In this document: piece after piece, positions 22,477 to 36,088 of the stretch
How positions within the stretch are numbered: the first letter of the stretch is position 1
Layout: each line of letters starts with the position of its first letter
DNA from: Cyathus striatus
Taxonomy: Eukaryota; Basidiomycota; Agaricomycetes; Agaricales; Nidulariaceae
Length of the DNA stretch: 64,000 bases
NCBI GenBank assembly: GCA_025738555.1
Contig: JAOVFP010000011.1
Location: 186,001-250,000, forward strand
Direction: 5' to 3'
Translations under genes and position numbers: made by a program
The notes under the pieces: generated by a model
Database searches by the model: none
Told to the model about the DNA's origin: nothing
What the model saw: only the letters and a program-made list of their open reading frames with translations

Positions 22477-23109
22477 GTTCCCCCACTTATCCAACTTGCT
22501 CAAATAATTCTCACAATTTGTCCCAACTCCGCATCATGTGAAAGATTATTCAGCACATTTGGCCTTATTTTAACAAAGCTTCGTACATGCCTCAGAACAC
22601 AAAAGTTGACAGATCTTGCAGAGCTAAAGATGCATTTACAAGATATCCATCTTAGGGATGCTGAAATGAAGAAGAATATGCGGAAAAGGGTTTTTGGAAT
22701 AGAAAAAGAGAAAAAGAAACAGGTTGGACAAATTTCAGCACCCATTCCTTCGCATTTTGATCCAGCACCTTCTAATCTCCTTCATTCCTTTCCTTTATTT
22801 CCCATCAATGAAGAAAATCATCACACCCGCTCTCTTCGTGCTATAACCAGACAATTAACAAGCTTGGACTCGTCAGAAGATGATCATCATCTGACCCCCC
22901 CCACAGCTTGTGCAAACAGTATTAGTGTAACACTTTTAGAACTTTTCAACTTCAATACTACTCATTGGGTAAGGATGCAACAACGGAGCGCAGTTGGAAA
23001 TCTAGAGGCAGAGTTGGAGTTTTATGATTTGCTTGATATGGATGCAGATGGGGAGCCAGATCTTGATCTTGATATTGATGATACAGTTGAGTATCTTATG
23101 ATGTGTTGA
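22477..23109 (+). pseudogene. hAT transposase C-terminal fragment
   Basis: An open frame from about 22477 to TGA at 23107-23109 begins with the hAT dimerisation motif (ILTICPNSASCERLFST, followed by LTKLRTCL), then a charged helix and an acidic tail (LDLDIDDTVEYLM). The dimerisation region is required for transposase assembly. No BED finger or RNase H-like core precedes it; the minisatellite lies immediately upstream. It is therefore a 3' fragment of a third hAT copy, not related by orientation to those at 1-1347 and 5554-9940. Confidence 0.75.
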
Positions 23110-23489
23110 AGTATATACAATGAAGTACTATTTACTGTTCATTACTATGGTAGATAGAGTAACTAAATGTATAATTGTTGCATCTGAATTGACGAAGTGA
23201 TAAGCAAAGTGTAACATCGACGCGCATCAAACACGCATCAAACACGCATCAAAATGATCAGAACACCTTCGGAGTTTAAAACTATTGTTGATGCTGCCGA
23301 AAGAAAACCGAAAAGCCTTGCGGTTGATCAAACCGGCTTTTCGACCAAACCATCGACCTTACTCGGATGGTCGACGGTTGGCACATCACTGGGTCCAAGG
23401 CGCTCTATGTTTGTCAAGTTGGCCTGATACAAACAATATTACTGTCCACATGACTTCAGTTACTTTCACCAATCCAACGCTTCTAAGTT

Positions 23490-26215
23490 CTCCACCTCAA
23501 GTTGACCTCAAGCGTATTTAGCGTGCCCATCTCCAGTTGGTTTATCTCACTCCTTCCTGTACGCATTTTGGCCTTCAGGACAGTTTCTTTCCTCGCCCTT
23601 GTGTGAGCTTTCCAGTGGCCCGCAGATGGAGTGGATAGCCTAATCCGTTACGGGCTTGGGATAATTGAGTGGGACAAGTTGAAGAGCATGAGAGGGGAAG
23701 GATGGAGGTGTGGAAGAGGATACCTGGTAAGTATTCTGGGTGAAGCCGGGTGTTGGGGGAGCTTGTGGAAGAGAGGGGGGTTGAGATGCGGGATCGGTAG
23801 GGTTTTGGGTGGGGTGGGGTTTGTTTGGATTCCTGTTACAGCGAAATTGGCTCGCAGTCACCACTTTAAAATGAATCGCCGCTTCACCACCTCGGAATAG
23901 CCTAAGCCGTCTGGCGCATACCCTATGCTGCATGTTTTCCTCCTTCGATGTACATGCTCTACGCGCGACTGGATCACATCACTGTCGTCCTCCTCTCCAT
24001 TGTAGACAATGTTGAGACTTTCCCCTGGTCTTGATGAGCGTATATGCACCGAGGGCCATCAAAGTAGTTTTATACCGTTACACTCCATACACCCCCCGGC
24101 GCCGGCGAAAAGTGGGTCAGACGGCGAAGACGAGCACGAGAGCTGGGATGAGGAGTTTGGGTTGGATGTTCCCCCTCCTCCTTCCCGAGGAACGCATCGT
24201 CGATGCCTAGTCCTTGGATCGCCCACTTCCCCAGGACGCACAGGGAAGCATATAAGTTTTGAACCCTCTCCCTAAACCTCCCGCAGAAGACGACGTAGAC
24301 TCAGATGAATTCGGGCCTAAATCAAACGACGAGGAAGAAGACAAAACAGTAACCTCCCGCTCACGCCGAGCGCTCTCCCTCTCCCGCTCATCCACCTCCT
24401 CCTCTCACCCCTCTCCTCCACCCGTCCCTCCATTCCCTCCATTCCTCGGCATGGGCCTAAGCTCAACCGTCCATTCCCTACATTCCTCGGCATGAGCCTA
24501 AGCTCTACCGTCGGCTTAGAAATTCTCCCCTCCCCACCTCAGCCCTTCCCTTGCTCTCCAACCTCGAGCGTATTCAGCGTGCCAACCACCGCAGATCACG
24601 CATCGCAATACCACGGCAGCACCACCCATCTCCGCGGGAGCTTTACACGCAGTGGAGGGAATACACTCTCAGGCCTCCCACCTAGCCCTCCGATCCATCG
24701 TGAACGCGAGAGGAGGAGGTTGAGGAAGAAGAGTCGGCCTGTTGCTGCTGGCCCTGGTGTTTTCGAGTTAAGCGAGGCGGATCCTGAGGAGGGGAGGGCG
24801 AGGTCAATGTCGAGGCCTAGGACACCTCCTCCTCGGCCTGCTGTGGTGGATCCTGCTCCTATTACGCCGCCGAAGGCAGGGGTGGGTGATGTGCTGTCTA
24901 CGCCTTCAGGGGTTTTTTTGAGTCGTATAGGAAGTGTAAAGCGCAAATGGACAAGGAGAAAGAAGGGAAGTCTGGCGCCTGAAGACGTTGCTGGTGGTGA
25001 GGAAGTTAGAGGACGAGTTTCTGGTTTGTTTTTTCTTTATTTCGTTTTACTTAGCTGATACGCTATAGAACTTCGTACAGAGCACCAAGATTCCCATCTC
25101 ACCCCCGCCCACATTCCTCCGCCTCATCTTTCCCCTCGTCACAACACCACTCCCTCCGCCGACCAAGCAACCACTCCCCCTCCCCTTCCCCCGCACATAC
25201 ACATGCACCCCCCACATCCCGCTTCTTTCGCGCGCGAGCAGCGGATACGCTGCCTCGGCCAGTAACAGGCAGTCGAAGCGGCAGCATGACCGATCTCTCC
25301 CTCTACCAGAACCAGAACGAGTCAGACACGCATTCGACCCCCAGCAAACTTCTTAAAAGGAAGAGTCTGGGATTCGTGCAGTTGCGGAAAGAGGAAGCCA
25401 AGAGGCCTGTCTCGATGCAGGGTTCTCCGTTGTTTGCCATTGCTGGGCGGTATGGTGGGATTGGGATTGGGAGGACCGCGAGTTCGAAGGAGAAGGAGCG
25501 GGATGTAGAGGGGGAGGGGAAGAGGTCTGTTTCGAGAGCTAGGGGTGGGATTGTTGTCGAGGAGGGTGGTGATGAGGATAGGAAGGAGAAAGTCGAAGAG
25601 AGGGAGAAGGAAAAGGAAAAGGATAGGAGTACGGGATTCATGGACAGCGTGAGGCGTATTAGCCTCGTTGGGAGACATAAGCGCACCAAGAGCGGTGTCT
25701 CTCTCACTGGCGTTGTTCAAGATACTCCGTTGTTCAAGATACTCCTTCCCCCCTCCTCATCCTCCCAGGATTCCTTCGCGTTCTGGAACTGTACGTTCCA
25801 TGGACTCCATAACGCGTCTAAGGAGCAGCATAAGCAGCCGTCCCAGCACCGATATACCCTTCACCCGTGCCAGTACAGACAAAGCATCGGAACACCCCCG
25901 CACGCCATTCAAATCCCAAAGACCAAAGCGCTCCACCAATTGAGCTCGAGCTCCCTTCCCCACCCGGTGTGCACACTGTCTTCCTCCGTTCTCACTATGC
26001 CTACGTCACATCGTGGAATTCACTATGTGATTTGAATATTCCTGCACGGACTAGTCAGGCGTGATGGTGCGGGAGTTTGCTGCTGCTATGATGCTGAACG
26101 TGAGTGTTTCGTTTTATCTGACAATGTGGTGCTGTCGAACGTTTAGAACCACAAACTCGACGTTTACCGCACACCCTGCGCTGAGCTACCCGTAGAGCTA
26201 GCTACCGATTCGTTT
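23490..26215 (+). pseudogene. Locus A: Ser/Pro-rich multi-exon gene copy, decayed
   Basis: Coding-like plus-strand segments occur at 23550-23640, 24259-24495, 24492-25020, 25286-25720, 25867-26064 and, after a clean intron with donor GTGAGTG near 26101 and acceptor near 26148, NHKLDVYRTPCAELP. The product would be rich in Ser, Pro, Arg and Glu, with FMDSVRRISLVGRHKRTKSG and a C-terminal segment MVREFAAAMML. This looks like a low-complexity cytoplasmic or regulatory protein; I do not recognise the family. Frames shift repeatedly and no complete model results. 24440-24471 and 24481-24512 are a 32-bp direct repeat. Parts at 23520-23640 and 24545-24740 are paralogous to locus B (28925-29070, 29335-29560) in the same order. 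Confidence 0.5.
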
Positions 26216-26909
26216 TTCACTTCCTCTATGATTATACTCACTGCGGATTATCAACTGCAGAGAACGTTGGTGTAAATAGCTGCTTCTCTTGTCGCAAAAC
26301 GTCTCCATCATTAACTTCTGTTTTCTCTTCGGTTGATGGACTTTGCATATCGCAAGCAAGCTTTCTCCGTGAGTTCGGCTAAGCACTCGGATACTGGCAT
26401 ATCTTGTTCTCTATATTCCTACTGCTGGTCTCTTACTAGCCTTTCGTACTGCTATGTATGAAAGCAGCTTATCCCGCCCAACATTGCTGCTCTAACGTAT
26501 ATATCTTGGCAACCATGGACTAAGCTTTCCAGAACGTGTTCCGCTAGGCGTCTTGGAGGCTCTCATGTGGCACATTTTATGTAAATTACACATGTAGTTT
26601 TATGGATCTACTAAGTCGCGCCGTCGGCTTCGGATGAGATGCGTTGTATTACGATAGCGCGAAATATGCTGTTGCTTCTGCTGGCAACATCTAGCTGAGA
26701 ATTCTCTTGTAGCACCGGGTGGGACTCTGCCCATAGGGGTATGAGGCGTTGTGTACCGTGCCTCCACCGTTGTTACCCAATGGCCTTGTTCACGTACAAA
26801 CTACTAGATTTTCAGTGCTGCTTGCTTCTCTTTTCTTTGTTATTCAACGTATGTGACTGATACTCATGGACAACAGTCAACGATCGTACACGATTATAGA
26901 ACACTGACT
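26216..26909. other. No gene seen
   Basis: About 700 bp separate locus A from the convergent F-box pseudogene. Only frames of about 60 codons occur. Confidence 0.4.
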
Positions 26910-27761
26910 CTACTGTAACATAAGCAATCTAGTATGTGAGTCCCGGATCCATTCACCCGAACTTAAATCAATTGTATCATACGACCCCCTGTCCATTATC
27001 ACTTTAAATGAAACGTCCATTCCATTCTGCTTCAGATTGGCGAACCCATCTACCGCCTTCTTATCCGTCTTTACTTGATCCAAACAGCTGACTGCAGCTT
27101 CAAAAAGAGTTGACTGTTCCACGCCTTCTGATGTCGATTCGGAATCTCTACGCATTTGCAGCGACCGGAGAACTGCACAATAGTCATACGGGCCTACCAT
27201 TGTACATATACGCAACTCCCTAAATCGTGGAAGAAACCTCAGAGAGCTCAACTTCTGTATGAACACAAGGAGAAGATTGATTCGACCACGCTCCTTCAAC
27301 TGAAGCTTTTCAACGGTGCCATTTATGCAGTCCAAAAACAGCCAAATATCTTCATTCAATGGCATGTTTATTTCCAACAGAGGCCAACAAACGCGTCATA
27401 AAATATGCCCTCGTCATCCCAGGCGAGACTGACCTTCAGGTAGCTTGTGTCCGACTTCCTTCGTCTTCTGCAACGTGTATATTATCTCTTCTGAATCAAG
27501 CATGGAATCTACAAATTAGTCCACTGCAAATTGAGTGAAAACGATGAAGGGATCTTTTTCGAAATTTCCAAGTAGAGGTCAAAAAGCTGCTTCTGGTGAA
27601 CCACAAGCGCGGTGTTGACCAACAGCTTCTGTACCTCGATTCTTTAGCCAACACCAGGCGTCGAGGTCGACGTAACAAACATAGGCGAAGATGATATCTT
27701 TGATCTCGCGGGGTAGGCGGATGTTGAAATGGGATCTCGAGGCCGAGAAGTTGAGGTACAT
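26910..27761 (-). pseudogene. F-box/LRR-like protein gene, frame-shifted
   Basis: The N-terminal block (27761-27640) has an F-box-like start (RLPREIKDIIFAYVCYVDLD). After a frame change near 27620 another frame continues KLLVNTALVVHQKQLFDLYL to about 27515, where a stop occurs. The C-terminal block (27377-26910) shows the leucine-rich, hydrophobic pattern of agaric F-box proteins (KLSSLRFLPRFRELRI) and ends with a stop. F-box proteins link substrates to SCF ubiquitin ligases. The frameshift and stop, with no splice solution found, suggest a pseudogene, although an unresolved intron between 27500 and 27380 is possible. Confidence 0.55.
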
Positions 27762-28279
27762 GGTACTTAATCTGTTGTACGAGATGTGGGGGAGTTTCGG
27801 TTGGGACAGACTGGGGACGGCTGGAATTTATATGTAGCTTTCTTGTTCCTATTACCATAAGTATATACCAGTAACCCGTTACGGAAAACAATGCTTATAT
27901 CGAATTCTGTATTTAAAAGCTGCTTTGGAACAATGAGATTGCTATTCCATTTTCTTATTTAGGAAGTTTACAGTGCAGGGCCTTCGATGGTTCATCCATA
28001 AATTGATTGATCTTGTTGAACGTGCGTCGTGTACACAATCCACACAACCCCACTCTCGGTCGTTCGGATGTATACAGATTCAGGCTGAGTGTGCGCCCTT
28101 TATAAACTAAGTATCCAAGCGCTTGTCGAGGGTGAGGTCCGCGAGTAACTCAGTCAAGTGAGTCTGAGGTACAATATGTATCGAATATTTATTTGAATCG
28201 TGATACATGCTCTAAGGTGCCGAATCGGCTTACATAGGGTCAAATTGAATCGGAGTTAAACGTCCTCGTCTCTCGCAGC
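27762..28279. other. No gene seen
   Basis: This would be the upstream region of the minus-strand F-box copy. There is no coding frame of note. Confidence 0.35.
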
Positions 28280-29560
28280 TTCTCCACACCGCTGCCCAGC
28301 CGCTGCCTCCTCTCTGTTCCAAACTCCCACCTTCTCCCTTTCCTTCCTCCCCGACGCTACCCCTCACCTCATCCAACTACCATGGCTCAATCATCTTCTA
28401 CGTATAAACATGCCTCTTCAAAATGCACCTAATCGTTCTTGAAGCCCACTCACAAGTATTTTCAACTGCGAAAGGAAAGAACAAGACGTAGTTTCCGGTG
28501 GTAGAGCTACAGAGCAACAAGTGGGAGGCTATATAGGATCCTACGTAGGTTCTCTTCTTTTCCTTCCTTGATTTCTGAAGCTTATATTCATACGTGTGGC
28601 ATATATCATGCATGATGCACATCCGCTCTCCTACCTAGCCCTCCCGTCAAATTATATTTCTCTACTATCCGCAACGCGGGCCATAGGTGTCATCAAGCCC
28701 ACGTTCCCTACGAATTTTGCCAACTACATCACCCGCTCGCACCCAGATGAGAAGTACGCTCCTGAGAGTATCATGTTCTCCATCCACCTCGGGAGGAGGT
28801 ACGATGTCCATGAGATTCCGCCGTACCCCTTCTATTACCTTGCCCATCGTCACATTATCAACGCGAGAGTGGTGAACGTATCACGGCTCTTCAAGATGCT
28901 TCCGATTATTGAACGAGAAAGGCTACGCTTCGCGTAATCGCTTTATCCCACTCCTTCCTGTACGCTTACCGGCCTTCGCCGCAGTGTGTCGATGCGCCTT
29001 TGTTGGCTGTTGAGAGGCCTGCAAACTGGAGGGTTGCGGATGCGCAGAAGCCTAGTCTGTTAAGCGCTTGAGTCAAGTGGGCGTTTGTGAGAGTTGTGTT
29101 GGGGCGTATACGGATGAACATGAACAGGGGAGGGGGGGTGTGTGGGAGAGGTTGCCGGGCCTTATGAGTGTTGTGAGGAGTTGGGAGGAGCTCCTGGAGG
29201 GGCGAGGGTTTAAGTTAAGGGAGCGGTTGGATGGGCTGGTTGGAGCTTGACGAGTGAGTTATCGAGGATAAATTGCGGACTGGAACCATAGAATCCCACC
29301 AGCGCACGAGGAGCTTCAGGGCAGCGACACTCTATCTCTCACTCTCCAACTCCAAGCGTATTCTGCTTGCCTATCTCTGCCGACCGCATGTCACAATACC
29401 ACAGAAACACCATACCTCAGCGGAAGTTTCCTGCACAGCGGCGGGGGAAATACCACTCGGATCTACTACCAAGATCACAGATACATCGTAGATGTGAGCA
29501 TCGAAGGCAGAGGGAGGAGGGCAGAGCAATAGCTACTGGAAGGGGAGTAGTGCTTCAGGT
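28280..29560 (+). pseudogene. Locus B: second decayed copy of the locus A gene
   Basis: Coding-like segments include 28596-28937 (AIGVIKPTFPTNFANYITRS, then MLPIIERERLRFA), 28945-29060 in a shifted frame (SHSFLYAYRPSPQCVDAPLL then NWRVADAQKPSLLSA), and 29068-29250 (GVCESCVGAY, then WERLPGLMSV and WEELLEGRG). At 29335-29560 the sequence aligns with locus A 24545-24740. The order of shared blocks is the same in both loci, with a shorter spacing here (about 400 versus 1000 bp). Stops and frameshifts separate the segments. The family is not recognised. The intact parent gene is not in this window. Confidence 0.5.
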
Positions 29561-31320
29561 GTTCATGTTACTGCTGGTGAGCGTCATTTTTGTTATTCGG
29601 CTGCTCTTGACGTTTTCTCCTTGTTTTGTTCGTCTCGTGCTCCTCGTGCTCCTCGTGCCCCTTTTCCTTCACGCCATTCTCTTCTATCCACTCCTCCTCA
29701 CCACTCCTTCCTATTCTTACTTCTTCCCTCTTCTCTTCCCCACTCAACGACGCTGACAACCCTCCCCGGAATCCGAAGGCATCTGAAGATCAAGATGTGA
29801 CATGACCTTACGCATCTTCCACTTCTTTTCAAGTTCCACATTTGAAGGCGTCGACATCAACGCAACATCAACGTGATACAATTCTCGAATGGAGTTTGGA
29901 GCGCTGTCCGAGTGGTGAGTCTTCGTTGTTTTGACATGGCTGGGAATGCGGTGTTATCACGGTACGTGTGAGGGGCTTTGAATGAGAATGGAGATAGAGG
30001 GTGGTGTTGGTGTATGCGTACAGGTGGTCAATGGCGCCTTGTGTCCAATCGTCGCTTTGCTATTTACGCTGGTGGATAGTAGCTTGCGTACATGAGCATA
30101 ACGAGCGACGCGACTTTAAGCTTTATGCCTCACCTCGAAACTATTCAAGGCGGAACATCGAGTGCAAGAGGGTGGTTATGGTCATTGGACTCGGTACTTG
30201 GTGCTATGAGCTGTGGGGTGCTGTTACCGGATGTAGCGTGGTTCTCGTCCGTACCGCTCTTCTTTCTCTGCGAGGTGGGGACGTGAGCTTTGAGGGAGAC
30301 GTGGTACTGTTCTAGTAGGGGAGTTGGACTTATGTTGGATTCGTGTTCCGTGATAATCTACATTCGCGGGGGTTTGATACACTTGTGTCGGGCTACGCTG
30401 TGGAAGCGTGTGGGGTGCTTAGTGTGGTGACTGGGCAGTAGCAGCAGAGGACTCTGCCACCGCGTTGGGTTGCGTCAGCGTGAGCACCACGTGTCGGTCG
30501 AGGTGCTCTACATTGTGCATAGCGTACTTTTGTTTTATTTTTGCTCCGGAGAGGTGGTTGGTAGATACGGGCGAGACTATGGGCATTACCAGGGTTCAAT
30601 TACACCGATCGGTGATTGTATACTCTCTTGCTACGTCCTCGAGTCTATCAGATCAAAGCACGGTCCGCCAGTCTGTTAGACCCTACATTTCTTGTCCGTT
30701 CCCTGTCTCCTTTTTCCAATCTCTGCTGCTGTTATCAGCTGTGTGGCTGGTGTAGGATGGTATGGGTCATACTGTTACTACTGCCCCGTCCTATGCCAAT
30801 CTGTATCTGGTCTATGTGATGTTACTCGCGCTTGCTTATATTATATCAGTTCAGTGAGTGCCGTTTTTTGTGTATAAAATTATTTCTACCAGATGCTAGA
30901 GCTCCTAGGACATGAAGGTGTTGTGTACTCCGATAAGCGTGTTCTCGTTATGTTTGGCTGTGTTCTCGCGCTTGTATTGTCGTTTTTCGCAAGTTTTTCG
31001 AGATGTCTTGCTTACTGCACAGAGTAAAACTTTTAAAACTTGTACTTGAGCAGGTGTAGTCAATTTCATCAGAATGATATATCATCTGCTTGTTCATGTA
31101 CACAATGTTAGGTACTTTTACTTGCATAGCCGATATACATATGTACAAACTCATAAGTTATCGATTGATTTTGAATGATACAGCTTGATAACGATAGCCA
31201 TTGAACCATCTCGTACCATTGGCATCCAAAGGCACGTACATGAACTCAGGCTACAAGTTGACCTCACGAGTAATAACTGGTATATGTACTATATTTAACT
31301 AGCCACCACTCTTAACTTAT
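29561..31320. other. No convincing gene
   Basis: Frames up to 104 codons (30001-30315, plus) have no recognisable motif. 29600-29760 is pyrimidine-rich. Nothing else is identifiable. Confidence 0.35.
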
Positions 31321-32860
31321 AATGCGAGTCCCAATCGAAATCGCGATGTCGATCATTGACATAGATAATGTAGCCCTCGTTGACGATGTTGGCTTACCAG
31401 TTCTTAAAGCATGCTCTTTAACTTGTAAAGCTTTTGCCAGAGAATTGCAGCGTTTGTAGAGCAGGCGATTCGCCTGCACTACAAAATTTGATGTTCTTGA
31501 AGTTTCGTTATCGAGATCACGTGACCTAGGACCCTTTAACATCCGCTTAGTAAATTAAGTAATGGCCCTTTTCTTCCTTAGTATAAATTCGGTGTATCTA
31601 CTCCCTCGCAACTTAGTGAAAAGTTACCCCTCTCTCTCGACACCTTAGAACAACCGAGGTCGAACGGACGTTCACCGACTCGCGTTTAAATTTCTTTGTT
31701 GAGGTGCAAGCGCACCTTGACCCTTACACGTTATATCTTCCACACGGTTTCACTTTCAATTACTGGCTTCGGTCAGGATACATCATCAGCATTTTTCCGT
31801 TTTTATAGTGTTATGACCTCCCCGGACCTGGCGCTTTACATTTGTGAATTCTATATATTTGATTATACCTCTGCGGAGAAAGGTTTTCTGGATCAGACTA
31901 CTTTTCCTGAAATCCTCAGTATGCTCAGGCAGACAAGCTCTTTTCTCTACTATTTCTTCCCTTGGTCTTGAGAGGCTATATCTCAAAGGAATACACAACA
32001 TTCCCCATGTCATAGGAAGATATATAGCAATTATACCGACTGTATACGCCGTATCCATCGAATTTATAGCAACCGAATCCCAGAAGGCATGACGCCGGGA
32101 TAGCTTGACATACGAGCCTCTTCCAACCATCGATAGCTGCGGGGGTCTGAAATTCTTGAGCTTCGTGTCTACCCTAAAGGACCTCACTCAACCTCTTATT
32201 AATGCCATATCTTCTCCTGAGTGCAGGTTGGAGAAGCTAATGCTTTTGAAGCCTGATTACTATGATAGCTATCGTGATTACGGCGACATAGCCGCAACCA
32301 TAATTAAAATCCATAAAGACACTTTGATAGATGTCGAGTATCCTTGACACATACTTTATTCATGGTCAGTTATCTTTTATATGTATAGGTATACTAACAA
32401 CATATCCATAAGGTAACATTTCAAAGTTTGATCTTAGCAATTTTCCTCGTTTGAAGAACTTGAAATTAAACATCGATGCCGACGACGACCCCAGTAATTT
32501 ATTTACAGTCGCTATCCAATTGATTTCTGCTGCGCCGAAGGAAAATGAAATCCGTAAAATCTATATCGAGATTTTTAATATCGTCGTGCCGGTGCATTGC
32601 TTTATTGTTGATAAATCCAACGGGCCAAACAATTGGAGATTACACGATGAGATAAATTTATCTGGTTGGGGGCTCTTATATGATTTTTTTACAGAATCTA
32701 CATTCACGTAGCTAGAAAAGGTCTGTTTTAGCTTCAAACATAATAATAATGGGCCGGGAATTTCACGGGACGAAATGGACAGCTTACTTTGGAGCTTTCT
32801 TCCTAACACCAGTGAGAAGGGGTTGATTGAAATTATGGAGCAAACACTTAATATGTCATG
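31321..32860 (+). pseudogene. F-box/LRR gene disrupted by hairpin-ended repeat
   Basis: The start ATG at 31321 opens an F-box-like N-terminus (PIEIAMSIIDIDN, then LKACSLTCKAFARELQRL) that stops exactly where the hairpin terminus begins (31455). Leucine-rich F-box-type sequence resumes from about 31690 and includes LGLERLYLKGIHN, LKFLSFVSTLKDL, SKFDLSNFPRLKNLKLNI and DEMDSLLWSFLPN. An intron with a TACTAAC branch site is visible at about 32367-32412. Further damage: a frameshift near 31950, an in-frame TGA at about 32091 and a TAG at 32709-32711. The protein would have been an SCF substrate adaptor. It is clearly non-functional here. Confidence 0.6.
31455..31525 (-). repeat. Hairpin terminus of dispersed repeat, copy 4
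   Basis: TGTAGAGCAGGCGA and TTCGCCTGCACTACA form a near-perfect palindrome at 31455-31483. The next 42 bp (ending ATCACGTGA) match the reverse complement of 40210-40250 closely. The body therefore extends to the right, and the F-box N-terminus lies outside it on the left. Confidence 0.75.
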
Positions 32861-35800
32861 TTCCGTATACCATTTATTAAACGATCTTTTCCAATATCTT
32901 TTTCTATATCATTTATAGAACATGATAGGATACTAGTACTGTGCTTCAGTAGGTACCTAGTTATGTATATTCTCCCGATTCAAGCTCAAGATATCGTATC
33001 CGGGATGATGAACTTGTTTCTAGGAATAATTGACTATGGAATCATGCTCTACATTACATATAATGCGAATGCGTTGTAAATACGCCAGAGATAAACACGA
33101 AGCATCAGGATCGAGGCTTCGACCCAAGGGCCAAGACTCAAGTTTGACCAGTTCTTCATCTCTCTGAATCACAGTAAGCCTGAATTGAAGTCCTGATGTT
33201 TGATCTTCCATCACATACCGTCGTCCTCAGGCAGAGAGAGAGGGCCTTCGGTGGAAGCTGGTAGTGCACAGTGTATATTTTTGCCACTTGGTTAGGTTGG
33301 AATTAGCTAGCAAGGCACAATTTATTCTAAGATAGGAATAAGGAGATCCACAAAACATTCATACCATAGCATGCATAGATTCGTTATTGCATTCTACACC
33401 TTCACTCTGGTACCTCATATTCTATAACAAGGAGAGTGGCCCACTACTAACAGTCAGGAGGACGTATTATTGTATTGGAATTTGCACTAGCGTGCTGCTG
33501 TAACTTACTAGCAATTTTTACTACTACGGTTGTGAATCAAACAAATGCCTTAAGCCACGCAAAGAAAAAAGGACATTGATAAAGATAAGATCGTCCATGT
33601 ATTTACCCCGCTCGACAAGTCTCAAATAGCACGACGCACGTCTAAGATTATACAGCTGCAATTTCGCCACAGCCACATACTGATACCCGATGTGCACTGC
33701 TCTGCTGACGTAGCGTGTAGTGTATAAGTGGATGAAGGCAATGTTGCACTACGGAATAATATCCACCATGTCTATGCAGAGCCAGCTCTGCAAATCCCTG
33801 GGACAACCATGGACGACGACAAAATACAGACAAAGATGGGCCCAGGGCCTCTCGTACGCGTTGAACCTCTCGAACATCCCGCAGGGAATGTTTGCTGAGT
33901 TTACGTAGACGTATAATTGACTATGGGAGACGATTAGACACACTTGGGACGAGTGGAAGAGATAACGTACCGGTACCTACGTACCACAAATGCCACACTT
34001 TCACTTTCGAAAACATTCAGGTGCATGGCGGTCCCCTGCTACTTCTCAGAGTGGCATCGAAAGCCGCTCTCCACTGTACGTCAGAGCGTGACTGTAGCCT
34101 CAGCAGCCCCCTCCGTTCAGGGTGCCCAGGATCAATGCGCACACCAGGCCTATTCTGCTTGATACATCATATGTCCAGTGGAAGGACCCGACTCCTCATC
34201 TTGCCCATCATATATCGCAGTCCACCGTACTTGTATAGTAGAGAGAATAAGTTAATGGAGCTTTGAAATTGCCGATAAACTCAAATGAGGACCAGGACCG
34301 AGTTGCTGCTTTACTGAGAGCACGGTAAAGAATCGTGGTTGACGATCGGTACAGGTTCATTGGAAGAGGAGACGAGGGAGTCTCATGGGAAATCAAATGT
34401 TCAAGCTGCGGAGGGGATGGCAGCATGTAGCCGATGGGCTACCAGCTCAATAGCTTGGTAGACATTGAACAAAAGCAAGATATAGTCGAGAGAAGGGGTG
34501 CGCGCCTCAAGACTCAGACAGTAAACTTCAAACTTTGTATTGAATACGAGCTAGCAGACGGATAGGCTGCGGCGGCGCTTGGCTTGAGGTCATGAGAAGG
34601 AGGGTTTTCAGGCGATGACGTATAGACTACGTTGGGAACTGAGAGTAAGGAAGGGTGAGAATATGTGAGGACGTACAATGATAAAGTCTCTACAGTCTAC
34701 GTCCTGCCAGGTCCTAGCAGAAACAGATCTCGAACATCCATCATTTCATCCTCCTGCTCCCAACGTTGATAACATCTTCGTGTAAGAGCATCTGAGCTTC
34801 AGTGAAGCGTATAACTTCTTGCCAAATTCCAACTGCCTCGAACCTATCAATAGCAGAGTTCACTGTTCAGTGGGTCGGTGGTGAGATTCAAAAATCTACA
34901 AACCAAGAAGACAACCTCTTTGACTTGTCTCTCATCGTGTTGCTTTACGAGCATAATTGCAACGGCGCCATAGATTTAGAATTTATTCACTGGGATAGAT
35001 GAGTAAGTGAACTAGAGCCTGGCCGCTGGAGTACGCATAAAGTGCTAGTGATGCTTGAGTGATACTACAAGTCAGGTTGAACCGAATCACGGCGGGGGGA
35101 GCAGGCTGTTTGGTTATGTTAGTATCAAAAGCTTACGCTGGGACCAACCTCGTCCATTCCTTGTCCATTCCCCTACCTTGCCCCTACCATTGTCTACCAA
35201 GTACTTACCTCTACACCATGTCGCTTATTATTATTCTATACATCGCCTCAGTAGTACGACGCTCACGATTACTTTACATGCATACCCGAATACTACAGCA
35301 TCAAACGCGAAAAAACAAGAACAACAGTAGAACGAAGTTCATCGACTAGCTATTTACACGACATCTACGCCTAAGCAGAAATTATTTAACGTGCACTGAG
35401 AAGAGGAGGCTGAGAAGGAATTGAGACAGGAGTCAGGGCTGACGTCTGCCTTTCATTTGGCAATGCATGTCTTTGCGTTATCTATTACATAGGATGGGCT
35501 TTAAACCTAGAGATCAGGTGTACCCGCCCCCATCCTAACTCATCCATAGAGCAGGTAGAGACTGTAGGAATGACGCTGGTTCTGGTAACGGTCTTCTGAT
35601 TTATATAAGCAATAAGTAAAGCAGTCCGTCGTTCTCGAGAGCCCAATTCTATTTATTTCTTATTCGTCAGTGTCACTATCCCATGATCGCAACCTTTGTC
35701 TAGTGACATTAATGCTTCCGGTAAGATAAATAAAGGTAGTTTAGCCTTTCTACTTCTTCGTCTGAGGAAACTGTTCGAAGAACTTAACAATTCCAGATCT

Positions 35801-36088
35801 TCATCCGCCAATAATAACGTAATCCGAAGACGAGTATTGTATATGTATGTTCCGTCAGATTGCTCGAATAACTACGTGTTGTTCTGAATGACAGCGGAGA
35901 CTGGGGGCTAGGGGGAAAATATAGACCGTCTAGCTTAGTTCAGGGCACTCACGTAATTCTTCTTCCAGTTACTTACCAGGGGAGCTGACTGAGCTCTTTC
36001 TATTATTATGTAATGTGTGGCTGATCTCCAAGTTCACGAGTAGCTCCGAGTTGCGCTAGCAGCAAGGCTCCAATACTATACTTTACTA
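32861..36088. other. No convincing gene
   Basis: Frames of 60-125 codons (for example 33892-34266) lack recognisable motifs and do not join into spliced models. 33720-33908 has coding-like composition on the plus strand but no family could be assigned. Confidence 0.35.
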
